Shown here: one piece after another, positions 1-10,876 of the stretch
Layout: every line of letters begins with the position of its first letter
How positions within the stretch are numbered: position 1 is the first letter of the stretch
NCBI GenBank assembly: GCA_948567375.1
Contig: OX419756.1
Location: 50,110,333-50,174,332, forward strand
From: Lunularia cruciata
Taxonomy: Eukaryota; Streptophyta; Marchantiopsida; Lunulariales; Lunulariaceae
Direction of reading: 5' to 3'
Length of the DNA: 64,000 nucleotides
Notes under the pieces: generated by a model
The model's database searches: none
Told to the model about the DNA's origin: nothing
The model's input: the letters and a program-made list of their open reading frames with translations, nothing else
Made by a program: the position numbers and the translations under genes

Positions 1-1403
1 CACATACTTAGAGTAGATGGCATCTAGAGTTAGAGGGACCTAACCACCAGCTAGGGGAGCAATTGTGGCACTTTAGAGTTCATGTATGACTTATGTGTGA
101 GTTTTGCTTCTATAGTGTATGATGTTGATAGTGATGTATATTGTGTAGCATGGTATAGACGCACAATAACTATAGAAGACCAATGTGTTGTATTTCTTAC
201 AAATAAGCAAAAAATAAAAAGAGTTACATGAAAATTTAAATCAATCTTGCTTTTAGCTATCATAAACTTTAAACTTTACTAAGGACTTGTGCATTATCTT
301 TTGTAGTAGTTTTAAGGCATATTTGGAGAGAAGTCTTGTTAAGGTAGCTTGAAAGGATTGTAAATATAACCCCTTAAATAATTAGGGCTAATTTTTCACT
401 TGAAGTGAAAATTTGTAATAAAATAACTTTTTTCATTAATAGTAAACTAAATCATTATTAAGTTGTCCAACTCTTAGATAAAGGTGGTTTTTTCTAGAAT
501 ATACTATCTTTCAAGTATTTTTAAGACCTATTAGAGATGATTAAGCATTTTTTTAATATTAAAGTTGAAATGGTTACAATCAAAAAATTTGTTATTCTTA
601 TAGGATATTTCTTTGTCTTTTATTAAAGTTAATTTTACTTGGATTCAACAATTTAGAGAAAATAAAATATTAAATGTATATGCTTAAGAAACTCTAAGAT
701 ACTAAAATTGAGAATACTAAAATTGAAAATGTGTGCAATAAGGTAATACGCTTTCTTCTTAATATCAAATACCACGTGATTCATATTACCAAAGGAAACC
801 AATTGGAGATTCTAAATTATAGAGAAGGTACTTGTTACTTCATATTTTCAAGACAATACTTTTTTATTAGGAAAAATAATAAATACAATCTTGCAGAGTA
901 AAGAAGATCATCCAAGAGTTTGAAGAAGTATCTAATGCTAAATCACATATAACCTAAGTCATTCATTGTTGCTTGAGATGTTTACTCACCAACTGTTATT
1001 GTTGCAACATAATCAAAAGATTGAGGATTTCAAAGGATTATATCTCATATTTTTTATTCTATTGAATATAATTAATTATAATTAAAATATTAATTCAAAA
1101 AGATCATCTAGAATTCCAAGAATCAATCTGATAAGGCTATAACATTTATGAGTTTTAATATTTATGTTATACTTGATAATGTTTCAATGTATCTCTTATA
1201 GTTCTTTTGATTGTCAATAATCTCATGCGAGCCAGTCTACACATGACACTTAATTGCTTTGAATACCTTTGAAGTTGAATAAACTAATGCTTGAAGAATA
1301 TTGATATATAATCTAGATTTTAATTGCTTGAATGTGTAAAATTCTAGTGCACTTATCTAATAGATTTATATATATACTATAGAAAATTTATTTTTAAGCA
1401 TAA
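1..1403. other. AT-rich intergenic, no gene seen
   Basis: Very AT-rich sequence with stop codons in every frame. The only open frames are short (70 codons or fewer) and have no recognisable motif. I see no RNA gene or ordered repeat here. It is probably old decayed transposon sequence leading up to the LTR that starts near 1404. Confidence 0.5.
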
Positions 1404-1998
1404 TGTATCAATGTAAAACCATTAGCTAGACATATTATCTAGACGTGTAAATTGGCTAGTAATATCTTGAAATATGTTATAGATGATGGTCTAAATAGAT
1501 CAAATAGAGGTGGCATCAAAAAATATATCCACTAATGTGGCAAAGGCCAAAAACACCATGAAAACTTTTGAGTAAATTTTGAAGGTCCGAATAGATGAAT
1601 AAGGCCTTGAAAAAAAATCTCACTCCTTTAAGAGAATATGTGTGACCTTTGCTCTCTTCCCCCTCCCTTATTCATCTTGTCGAGAGCTTTCCAATGGTAC
1701 TTGACCAATGTTGTTCTAAACTTACTCCAAGAAGATTCTATAAATGTTACCTCTAATTAAACTTGTTTGACCATCCAAATACGAAAAAGATCAACATATC
1801 ACCAATCTATACATCTAATCTAAGGGTGGAGCTTGCTGACATGTCACTAATCCATGTATTTGATCCAAAGTTGTAGCTCTCTTTGAGTGGTTTCTCTTTG
1901 TTATATAATAAAGACAAGGTGCTCCTTTGAAGCATCCAAGTATTGAGTGATGAAGTCTTATGTTTCTCTTGTATTTCTCCTGTTCTCAAAATATTACA
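1404..1998 (+). mobile_element. LTR of a gypsy-type retrotransposon (about 595 bp)
   Basis: This block is clearly homologous along its length to 62096-62677. Its 5' part is also homologous to the inverted block 62678-63022. It starts TG and ends CA. It contains a TATA-like stretch followed by AATAAAGACAAGGTGCTCCT near 1897-1926, which is also present in the right copy and is typical of the U3/R part of a plant LTR. No primer-binding site is obvious just after 1998 and no polypurine tract just before 1404, so it may be a solo LTR or a damaged terminal repeat. The ends are inferred from alignment of the three copies. Confidence 0.7.
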
Positions 1999-3220
1999 AT
2001 GAGCAATTTCTATTGATTAAGTATATCCATCAGTTTCATTAAAAGATATAAAAAAATATACAAAATATTTCTTTAGAAATCACCTTGAAAGGGAAATAAA
2101 ATCAGCCAATGGTGTATTGGGTAATATTTATAGGCTGAAATTTCAGGGTAATTTAAGTTGAATAAATCTTAAAACCAGTTTGCTCTATTTAAACTTAAAC
2201 TATTAGAAGTTGCTTGAACGGATTAAATTTATGATCAAATTCATAAATGATGTCAAAACAAGGAGATAGATCAACATGGAGCTAAAATATTGGATGGTTA
2301 GTAAAAATCTTTGGAGAAAAAAACCTAAATTTAAATAATCTCAATTGGTAAAAGGCTCCCTTTGTAAGCTAATCAATAGTTTAATTAGTGGAGATATAAT
2401 TAAGATGTGATATTATTGTATCTCGATGTCAAAGAATGCGGTCTAACAAATTACTGTACCAAGTAGTTAGAGAAGTTTTTAATCAACCTTGGTGAAATAA
2501 GTAGTCCTGCTAACGGATGTGTCTTCATACCAATTTTTAATAAAAGATCATAATTCTATTTCTTGGTTTTTAAGAGATTGGGAATATTTTTATGATCCAG
2601 TAACTTGCAAAGACCATGGAAATTAGAAATCAAGGTAAAAATAAACTTAAACATTAAATAATAATAAACCTAAAATAAATGGCTAATAATTTAATACATC
2701 ACCTATAAGAACTCTAAGGTATATAGTGATATTTATGAACGAGAAGAAAAATATGAGATATGCTTGGAGCCTAGAATGGAATCAGACATAAAATCTGACA
2801 CATCTATAGGATGATATATCTGACAAAGATCATGATAACTCATAAAGTACTAACTATCAGTCGGAACCCCTTATATCCACGAATATGTCTAATACCCTAC
2901 TCAACTCTCCATAGATGCTGCAGTTCATAGCCGTCGATAGCTCTTGTACTTGTCATTTGGAAAGTAGCATATAGATGTAAATATCTACCAACATGCCTGT
3001 AGTCTAAATTGACGAATTTAAGTTCACAACCAGATGTACAGTATATAACTTGTCATTATCTTATAGAACGTAGAAGTAACATGTCGGTATCAACATTGAC
3101 AAATATTCCTTGAGTTGAAGGTGAAAAGTTTGAGACACTCAACTAAACTATCCACATATACTGCAGTTGATGGCACTTGTGTTTGTCCCATAGTAAGTAG
3201 CACATCCTTATCAACTCGAG
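1999..3220. other. AT-rich spacer with a diverged direct repeat
   Basis: No coding region is recognised. A segment near 2898-2970 (CTCAACTC... CTGCAGTT... CTTGT... AGTAGCA) returns in diverged form near 3138-3206, so there is an old direct duplication with about 240 bp spacing. The rest shows nothing. Confidence 0.45.
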
Positions 3221-3566
3221 GGGAGGTTTCAGATTTAAAGTTGAAGAATATCTAATGGCATTTAGTGACATCCATAAAATATTTTATGGGTAGCCATAGA
3301 GAAGAATTGGATAAGTAATGGAATAGTCCCGTAAAAATTAGAGTTTACAAAATTTTGGGCAAATTCAAGTTTTCAAATTTACTGCAAACTATCTTATGGG
3401 TAATTCCCATAACCCATAAAACACATGTGTTACATTTTAGATTATCCATAAAATTCTCTAAGATTCCAGAATTTGAATTTGAATAGCTAAATGCCCTTTT
3501 GCTCCCATACATGTAAAATCTTTTAAGAATATTTACAGAACCATAAAAGCTAAATCTGAAACCCCC
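3221..3566. mobile_element. MITE-like element with about 13-16 bp terminal inverted repeats
   Basis: The left end has GGTTTCAGATTTA (3225-3237) preceded by GGGGA. The right end has TAAATCTGAAACC (3551-3563) followed by CCCC, so 13 bp are perfectly inverted and the flanks are G-run/C-run. Internally there is an 18 bp perfect palindrome, CCATAAAATATTTTATGG, at 3272-3289, and a hairpin with TTATGGG and CCCATAA arms near 3393-3411. It is about 345 bp long and non-coding, as a MITE would be. The target-site duplication was not resolved. The ends resemble those of 7920-8315. Confidence 0.55.
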
Positions 3567-5241
3567 CAATACATCACATAGAGAACCGGATGACTCACAA
3601 AGCTTTGGTCGCCAGTATCATAGCAGGAAATTTATAGAATTAATTTGAAACCATATCTCATATTTAAGCAGGAGTTACTAGTAGTTTCTAGTCCTCAAAG
3701 CGATTTCAGGAACTACTGTGGATATGAAGAAGATATGAGAAGATGTCATGTAAAGTACGATAAGTGAGTAGTAACTGATATTGGGACTCGCACAAAGCCT
3801 TACTGTATCCTGTTTACGGTTATGGGTAATCGTGATAATTTAATGATAAAAATTTTCTCACCTATCACAAATTTTGATATCATTTACTGGATGATTATGT
3901 GATTTCTTTTCTACGGGTACCCACAAAAGTTTTACCACTATCACTATTTTGCCCGTAGAAACACGTCATTCTCCTAATTTGAAACCCCTGATGTTGAGGG
4001 GAAACTCAGCACGTCGTAAGAGAAGATCCAACTAAGGGTAGGATGATATTCGTTGGCGACAGCTTTCTTGCTGTCGCAACCATAGAGATAGAAAATTAGA
4101 TTCAAAGATTGTTGGTTGGTTATTTTGCAAAAGGTCTAGAAAAATGCGGAAAAGTATTTGAAATGGCCATATGTGACCGTATTAAAGGTCTTTTCTAGAG
4201 TTTTTTATGACTCTGGCAAGACATCTAGAAAGTGGACAGATATGTTTCTTTTCTTGTAAAGATCTCTCTTATCAATGCCTGCAAGCTTGGGAAGATATTT
4301 CATACCTACTTTATGGGATATTCTTGCAGATTTCAATATCTCATAGGAATTGACTGTAAGCGTGGAATTGGATATTTAGGTGGATGGTTTGCTCTTAAAA
4401 GTGATGAATACTTCTAAATAAAGATCAAGTAATAATTTTGATCATTATCTATAATTTAGTTGAAGTCTATAATCTTGAGGAAGAAAAATCCTCCAATCAT
4501 ATTTGAGAAAATGATGAAATCCATAGGATGTTCTCTCCACGTGGATCAATTTTATAAAAGTCAAGAGTTATAAGCACAAGGAATATTTCAGACAAGGTTA
4601 AAGCTTTAACAACAAAGGAAATTTGTAAATAATTTTTGATCTACTTAGGACTTTACTTGGAAGGCCAATATGTTAAAGAATAAGAATATAGAGTATGGAA
4701 GATAAGGAGGAATTTGAGGACATCTAAGTAAGATAGAGACTTTTAAATGTGTGACAAGTGACCAAGGACAAAATTCTCATATGGGAACCAAAGGTCAAGA
4801 ATGTAATGAGGTTGACTTGATTTATTCATTGCATTCTACTACAAACAAGAGAATTTTAGGAATCTATGGTTTAATAGTTGGTTGAAAAATTGTAGATTGA
4901 CTTTAAACTATTGCTTAGCAATTGGACTTAAAGACAAAGACACAACAATGGGAAGATATAGATTTGTGTTTCAAGTTATCTTTCTATTTTAACAAATCTA
5001 TTGATTTCAACAATGTTTGGTTTAGACTTGGAAGCCTCATCAATCAGAGGCAAGTGATGCATTTAGGTATGTAATCAATAATAAACATGCCATTGTTGTA
5101 GCTTGTAGCCCAGATCTTAAGGATAAGAATTTCTTACTTGGAGTTGGGATATCCTTCAAAAATTCATGTATCCTTTTGAGGAAAAATGCAACTACCCTAC
5201 CTTTGTATAACATTACAGGATAACCTCAAGAGTAGATCAAA
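3567..5241. other. AT-rich spacer, one short inverted repeat
   Basis: No gene is recognised. TTTCTACGGG at 3908-3917 and CCCGTAGAAA at 3952-3961 form a perfect 10 bp inverted repeat with a 34 bp loop, perhaps the core of another MITE whose ends I cannot place. Downstream, 4230-5190 has fragmented open frames without recognisable domains. Confidence 0.4.
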
Positions 5242-5400
5242 TCAACCATACTTTATTATATGTATAATACTTAGAGAGATAAGATATCAAACGAGAAGGT
5301 TCTCATTAAAGGATAGCATCAATAATGGATTGAGTCAACCATACTTTACTATTTGTATAGTACTTATAGAGATGTGACACCAAAAGAAACGGTTCTCATT
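5242..5400. repeat. Direct repeat, 66 bp units with 93 bp period
   Basis: The unit starting TCAACCATACTTTA at 5242 recurs at 5335. In both copies it continues through a TGTATA...TACTTA...AGAGAT stretch and ends GGTTCTCATT (5307 and 5400). The copies differ at several positions, so the duplication is not recent. Neighbouring open frames are weak and may be decayed retrotransposon coding sequence. Confidence 0.6.
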
Positions 5401-6328
5401 GACATTACTTGCATAAGCCATCAGGTAAGAGAAATTCCAAAGAAGAAGAATGTATCAATTCTTATGCCAAGACCAAAGAGGATGGAAAGTAAGATAACTT
5501 AACAAGAAGTGCTTTCAAATAGAGCTATGGAGAGTGAGATGAAAGAGAAAGAAGAGCTAAAGTTCAAGGATACATCCTTTACAATCTTTTACAACTTTTA
5601 GTACAATCTTTGTCTAATGATCCACTGACCAAGTCAAATGAGGAAGTATTAATCCAAATTTGATTTTGAGGATAGCTCCTTAAGAGAAATAAGAGCTAGA
5701 TGAATGGAACCTTGAATCAAAGGTAGACCATGATCATGTTCGACTTGTAGATCCAAACCATTAGCTTTCTTCCCAAGTAGAAATGATGACCTCATTCTTG
5801 TATGCGGATACTCTATCCATTGTGGTATTCTTTGAGCATGACTTGAAGTGGAAATTTGTACATTGAAATCTTGTGTATGGAATAAGCCAGTTTGATAAAT
5901 CATGAAGAAGTCTCATTTTTGTAAAAATAAAGATGTAACTAGATCTCCGTATGCTACGTATGCTTACTAAAATGCTCTAGCTAGAGAATTGTTTTGTTAA
6001 ATATGAGTAAATTTTATAAAATTGCAATAAAATATCATTAGTTTATTACATATAAGTAAAATTTTAAAGCTAGTACCCTAAACTTTGCTCATCCAACTAT
6101 CACTTGGGAGATAATGTGAGGACAAGAGAGGAATGAACAAAGTGGTAGGCTTTTGAAGTAGACTATTCCGCATGGTTGCAAGAGAAGAAGTTGGCAAAGA
6201 GAAGAGAATTCACTTATCCTTTTAGTAAAACTCGAAAGGGTAAAGCAATACAATATAAAAATTAAAAATACTTTTCTTGATGTTCTGGAGCCTGGTGAGA
6301 ACTGAAGTTTGCAATATTTATCAAGCAC
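5401..6328. other. Decayed, possibly gag-related, spacer
   Basis: A short + strand frame near 5527-5590 reads MESEMKEKEELKFKD. A very similar KEELKFKD/REELKFKD charged motif is found on the - strand near 63250, in gypsy-rich DNA. This suggests, weakly, that the stretch is a gag-type remnant. No intact gene is visible. Confidence 0.3.
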
Positions 6329-6706
6329 CTTAGGTATGCAAAAGTTTGGCCACTATATTTCAAGTTAATTCTAGATATATGTGACTCCTCTATAAGTTAA
6401 TTTAAGAAATATACGAACTCCTTCTTAAATTGGATAAAAGCATCAATGCAAAATTAAAGATCATTAGAACTACAAAAGGAACACAAAAGAACTTGTCAAA
6501 ATAACATGAATGATCAAGATCAATACAACTAGAAAATATCTTTATAACTTTAGTTGCATGGACAAGTTCCCTCACTTTCCTTTCTAGCTTTCCGTAGTTC
6601 TTCAATTTTGCATTAATACCTGCATACCTGCATCCTATTCAAAAGATAGAGTGGCATATGTCTCAAATTGACTTGGAATATAGTGGCAGAACTTTTATGC
6701 ACCTAA
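6329..6706. mobile_element. Inverted-repeat element with about 60 bp arms
   Basis: The segment from CTTAGGTATGCAAAAGTTTGG near 6329 to about 6391 is repeated in reverse complement at about 6645-6706 with roughly three quarters of bases identical. The loop is about 250 bp. Shared blocks include ACTATATT, AAAGTT and CTTAGGT. The size (about 375 bp) and lack of coding fit an aged MITE or foldback element. Confidence 0.5.
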
Positions 6707-7079
6707 GATATGTGAAATTTGTTGTCCAAGTTTGGGAACATAAGGATGTTTTTTCTTTGATGTGCTAGATTATAAATTCCAACTTCATACTACCTTTCTA
6801 ACTACCTACAACAAAAACCTTATATTTCTTCTTCTTCTTGATTAACTAACAATGTTTTCTACTTTAAAGCTGCACTACTTAGTAGATCTTAGAACTGCCT
6901 TTTTTTTCTTAGAAGTAATAGATCTTTTATTAGTTACTCTTCAAGTTTATCGTTTTAGGGCTATTTAAGTTGCTTAGAGTTGCTTTATTGTAGTTATCTG
7001 GATTCTCGCTCTAGTGTAGATACAATCCCTGTAATCATTGTCATGCGGTCCATTTCCTCTTACCTTTCGGAGTTCAGTA
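6707..7079. other. AT-rich spacer, no gene seen
   Basis: I see no coding motif, RNA gene or ordered repeat. The composition becomes less AT-rich towards 7030, at the edge of the next element. Confidence 0.45.
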
Positions 7080-7392
7080 ACGTTGCCCGCAAAGTCCCTA
7101 AACACACCTTAAACTCGCGCCAAGGGGTGAATATTCCACGCGTGTAGTAGTAGTCAGACAAATCTCGCGGACACTACGAAATGAGCCTCTTGCGAGTTTC
7201 TGGCGAGTTTGCACAGTAAACTCATTAGCACCGTCTGTACTTTATAATCTACCATTAAACTATCTATCAGCATTTTACCTTAAATATACCCATCGCAGTA
7301 GCGAGTTTGACGTCCATTCAATTCTCTCATTTCACTTTGTGTCACGTCAATTCTTAGCGAGTATGGGAAAATCTCGCTGTTACTTTGCGGAC
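7080..7392. mobile_element. MITE family 'CCGCAAAG', copy A
   Basis: The left end reads AACGTTGCCCGCAAAGTC and the right end ACTTTGCGGAC (7382-7392), so the termini are inverted repeats of about 10-16 bp. Close inside each end are AAACTCGCG-type and GCGAGTTTG-type blocks, also inverted. The same ends and internal order occur in the element at 53519-53906. It is non-coding, about 310 bp, and more GC-rich than its AT-rich surroundings. A target duplication could not be defined by eye. Confidence 0.6.
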
Positions 7393-7919
7393 ATATCCTT
7401 CATTCATTTACGTTTCAAATATTGTTGTCAAAATCTATTGCGCCTTTGCACTTTCCGTGCACCATCTAGTTCATTTTACCACTGTAATAATATATTTCCA
7501 CTCTCATGCATTGCGAGTGTTACAAAGAATTAGTATATATTTTCATTTGTTGCATCGTGGAATCTTAGTTAGTTAGCAGAGAAGAAGGAATTTTGACGGT
7601 TTACCAGAAACTTGATAAAGGAAACTTGTTCTTAATAAATTTTTATCTTTCTCAATCCTTCAATTGTAACCAGTGCAACGTAGAGAGAGTGTATTATCGT
7701 TTATTATCTAATGGTCACCTATTTGAATATTCTTAGTTTAGCTCTATACATACATAAGCTCATACTTACATATAGCTAGCTCTTTGATGTCCCCGTGTCT
7801 AGAGTTTGATTTCTCTTAAACTGAATTTATAAGTGATTATCTTAATCCTAATACACTTTTAGGCCGTATCTATCAGGAACGTGATTCCTGTGAAGTCCAC
7901 AATTCAAGAGATCCTGCTA
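7393..7919. other. Spacer, no gene seen
   Basis: Two overlapping short open frames (about 60 codons) run into this stretch but have no recognisable motif. No repeat or RNA structure was noticed. Confidence 0.4.
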
Positions 7920-8315
7920 CACTGGGGGTTTTCAAAAATCCGTTTTCAGCTTCTGTAAATTACCTTTAGGGAGGTCTGACCCTAAACCTGTAAACGGTGT
8001 GTGAGAAGAGAATCCATTAGTGAGGGGTGTGAGAGGAGAATCCATTAGAGAGAGAAGAGTCCATTCTTTCGGGAAGAACTCCAGTAGTCTCTTGAATCTT
8101 TACGGGTTTTGAGAAACATGACCTGTAAATTTACAGGTGGTCCATACAATTTAACTCCCGAAAAATAAGCCCGAAAGAAAACCATCTGAACCCCTAAATT
8201 TTTATGGAAGGTTTCATTAATATAACTGTTTTGATTTACGAGGACCCCGTAAATAAACTTACGGGTCCCTCCGGGAATGTGCAAATTCCGGTCAATTCAT
8301 TTCCGAAACCCCCAC
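7920..8315. mobile_element. MITE-like element with GGGGGTTT ends
   Basis: The left end has CTGGGGGTTTTC (7922 on) and the right end GAAACCCCCAC (8305-8315). Inside is an 18 bp perfect palindrome, ACCTGTAAATTTACAGGT, at 8121-8138, and a short direct repeat of GAGAATCCATTAG near 8010 and 8036. It has no convincing coding region. The G-run termini and palindromic interior resemble the element at 3221-3566, so both may belong to one family. Confidence 0.5.
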
Positions 8316-8679
8316 TATTGCACAAATTTAGATATCGTGGTGATTGGGTTTATTGAGAAAAGCTTGAAGCACATTTTCCCTCACCACTTGTAAATATATC
8401 TCCGGTCATATCACTCTAGAGATTTCGACCAAATAGAAGATTCAGATGTTTGAGATGAGACTCCCTCTCATTTCATAGTCATCTTTATAGAATCCAACAA
8501 ATAACTTATATTTAAACCTGTATAATTTAGGTTCATTGTTGTGCTCAACTTCTCTCTTGTTTGGATCCGTTCATGGTATTAGCTCTTTGTTGGAGATTTT
8601 GACTGAAAAATCATTGAGAAGTATGAGGAATCTAAATCTTTTCATATTTGAAGTTGGATCATGCTACAAATTTAGTAAA

Positions 8680-8733
8680 CTTTGTAATTTCTTGGGCTTG
8701 ATAGGCTATTATGGATGCTTTATTCAAAACTAT
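8680..8733 (+). pseudogene. Ty3/gypsy pol fragment (RT-RNase H connection)
   Basis: The frame reads FLGLIGYYGCFIQNY. This matches the well-known F-LGL-GYYRRFI-NY block between reverse transcriptase and RNase H in plant gypsy elements. Upstream and downstream residues do not continue the family alignment, so only a short piece survives. A clear second example of this block is on the - strand near 60,210. Confidence 0.55.
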
Positions 8734-9637
8734 ATGTTTATTGATACCCTCTGCTAATATTTTTGGAGAAGGGATTGGATTTGGGGTGTACTCACATACA
8801 TCAACGGACAAATGTTACTCTAAAAGGTAAGTCTGTAAAAATAACAATATTGAGACTTCCAAATTGTAACCTATATTTTTATACTTTTGCTTATCCCAGA
8901 AGATTGTTTTAAGATAGGAGGGAATCATACCTTTCTAATTTATTGTGGGAGGTACTATTAATGAATAGCTAAAAAAATTTATTCTACTAAAATGGAGAAT
9001 CCTTGTGAATCTGTTGTAAAAGGTTTTCTCATGATTTTTCAGGATAAAATTTTTTATTTCATGTTGATTACTTTTCACTTACGTATTTTGTAAAGAAGGT
9101 AGTACTCTTGAATTCTTTTGATGTGTAAAGCAACATGCTCTATCGAAATACATCAAGCTTATTCCTCAAATAATAATAAAATTTAAGACCAATCATGCAA
9201 GCATAACCACATCTATAAAAGATGGAAGATGCATGATTTGATGTTATTACTTTGTATTAGAGAAATATATCGATCATTATCCAAGTCCACACTATATCTT
9301 ATATCTTCTCATCATTATATAAGTATCTAAGATGAAATAAGTACATGTTAAAAAAAACCTCTACCTTCAAAGATACATGCTTTATAAGCATCTAAGATGG
9401 AATAACTACATGTTAAAAACAAGAAAACATAGAGAAGCATTTATATAAAAATATATATGATTACTTATCGCATAAAGAAACTCAAGCATAGAATTTGTGT
9501 AAAGAATAATTGCTTTACTACCTACTAATAATAAACTGAATATAGCTCTAAGAAAAGCCTACTTCCACCAGGACAATGAGACTAGGAACTTGTTCCTCCT
9601 TGTGGATATCCAAATGGAAAATGGAAAGGAGAAGAAG
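8734..9637. other. AT-rich spacer with a short direct repeat
   Basis: TCTAAGATG-AATAA-TACATGTTAAAAA occurs near 9324-9353 and again near 9389-9418, a 65 bp-spaced direct repeat. No gene is seen. Confidence 0.45.
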
Positions 9638-10360
9638 TTCACTTTATAAGGTAATAATATTTTATTGTGTAGAAAAGCTTTTGAAAGAGCCTATGTAATA
9701 AGAAAGCTTGGTAATATTAAAATTTAGAGAGGATAATTCTGATGGATATTTGGATCAACTCTAAAAGTCATTAAGCTTATAGTTAATAGAGACTAGACAA
9801 TTTCTTCAAAGTATATTAAGACAAAATAAAATAGTATCCCAGGTGTACAATCTACTTGATAGATTTACCAATTATTACAAATCAGATGATGGTGTTGAGG
9901 ATCTTGATGGTGTTTTGTGGTTAATGATATTTTTCAAAATAATTTAATTTTTTCAAATCTACTACAAGGGATAAGATTTTGCAAATTTGATGCACAAAGT
10001 TTAGAAATGTGACGATTCCTTGCAAACATCAAATTATTTTGAATTAAACATTAAATTATTTTGAAAAATATCATTAACCACAAAACACCATCAAGATCCT
10101 CAACACCATCATCTGATTTGTAATAATTGGTAAATCTATCAAGTAGATTGTACACCTGGGATACTATTTTATTTTGTCTTAATATACTTTGAAGAAATTG
10201 TCTAGTCTCTATTAACTATAAGCTTAATGACTTTTAGAGTTGATCCAAATATCCATCAGAATTATCCTCTCTAAATTTTAATATTACCAAGCTTTCTTAT
10301 TACATAGGCTCTTTCAAAAGCTTTTCTACACAATAAAATATTATTACCTTATAAAGTGAA
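9638..10360. repeat. Long inverted repeat, two 311 bp arms, 101 bp spacer
   Basis: The left arm (9638-9948) is the reverse complement of the right arm (10050-10360). I followed the pairing across the arms and found no mismatch. The outer ends are TTCACTTTATAAGG and its complement, and the inner ends are AATAATTTAAT and ATTAAATTATT. The arms have no open frame of interest. Perfect identity implies a very recent inverted duplication, gene conversion, or an assembly or cloning artefact. If transcribed, it would form a 311 bp double-stranded RNA stem. It lies 8 bp from a second inverted repeat. Confidence 0.9.
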
Positions 10361-10368
10361 TAATTTAA

Positions 10369-10876
10369 TTTCTTCTATCTATGTGTCTCAATATATGTGA
10401 AGCTTATCGTTTAGAGCTTATGGTTACAATTTTACAAACTAAACATACAAATTTTACAATTTTATTTTTTTAAATCTTAAAAAAAACAACTATTGTATGT
10501 ACTAAGGACCAAGAACTAACAATATAATACAACATGATATTTGTAAAACTGTAACTATAAGTTGTAAATCGTTGACTTTTAATACAAAGGAAAATATGAT
10601 TCAATTTTTCCTTCAATTCAACACGATACTCACCTTCAATTCAACACGATACTTCCTTTGTATTAAAAGTCAACGATTTACAACTTATAGTTACAGTTTT
10701 ACAAATATCATGTTGTATTATATTGTTAGTTCTTGGTCCTTAGTACATACAATAGTTGTTTTTTTTAAGATTTAAAAAAATAAAATTGTAAAATTTGTAT
10801 GTTTAGTTTGTAAAACTGTAACCATAAGCTCTAAACGATAAGCTTCACATATATTGAGACACATAGATAGAAGAAA
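10369..10876. repeat. Second inverted repeat, 224 bp arms, 60 bp spacer
   Basis: The left arm 10369-10592 pairs with the right arm 10653-10876. I noticed a single mismatch (A versus G near 10431/10814) and no net length change. The spacer carries a 21 bp direct repeat, CCTTCAATTCAACACGATACT, at 10610-10630 and 10633-10653. No coding function is evident, and the short open frame crossing the loop is an effect of the symmetry. It is separated from the first inverted repeat only by TAATTTAA (10361-10368). Confidence 0.9.
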
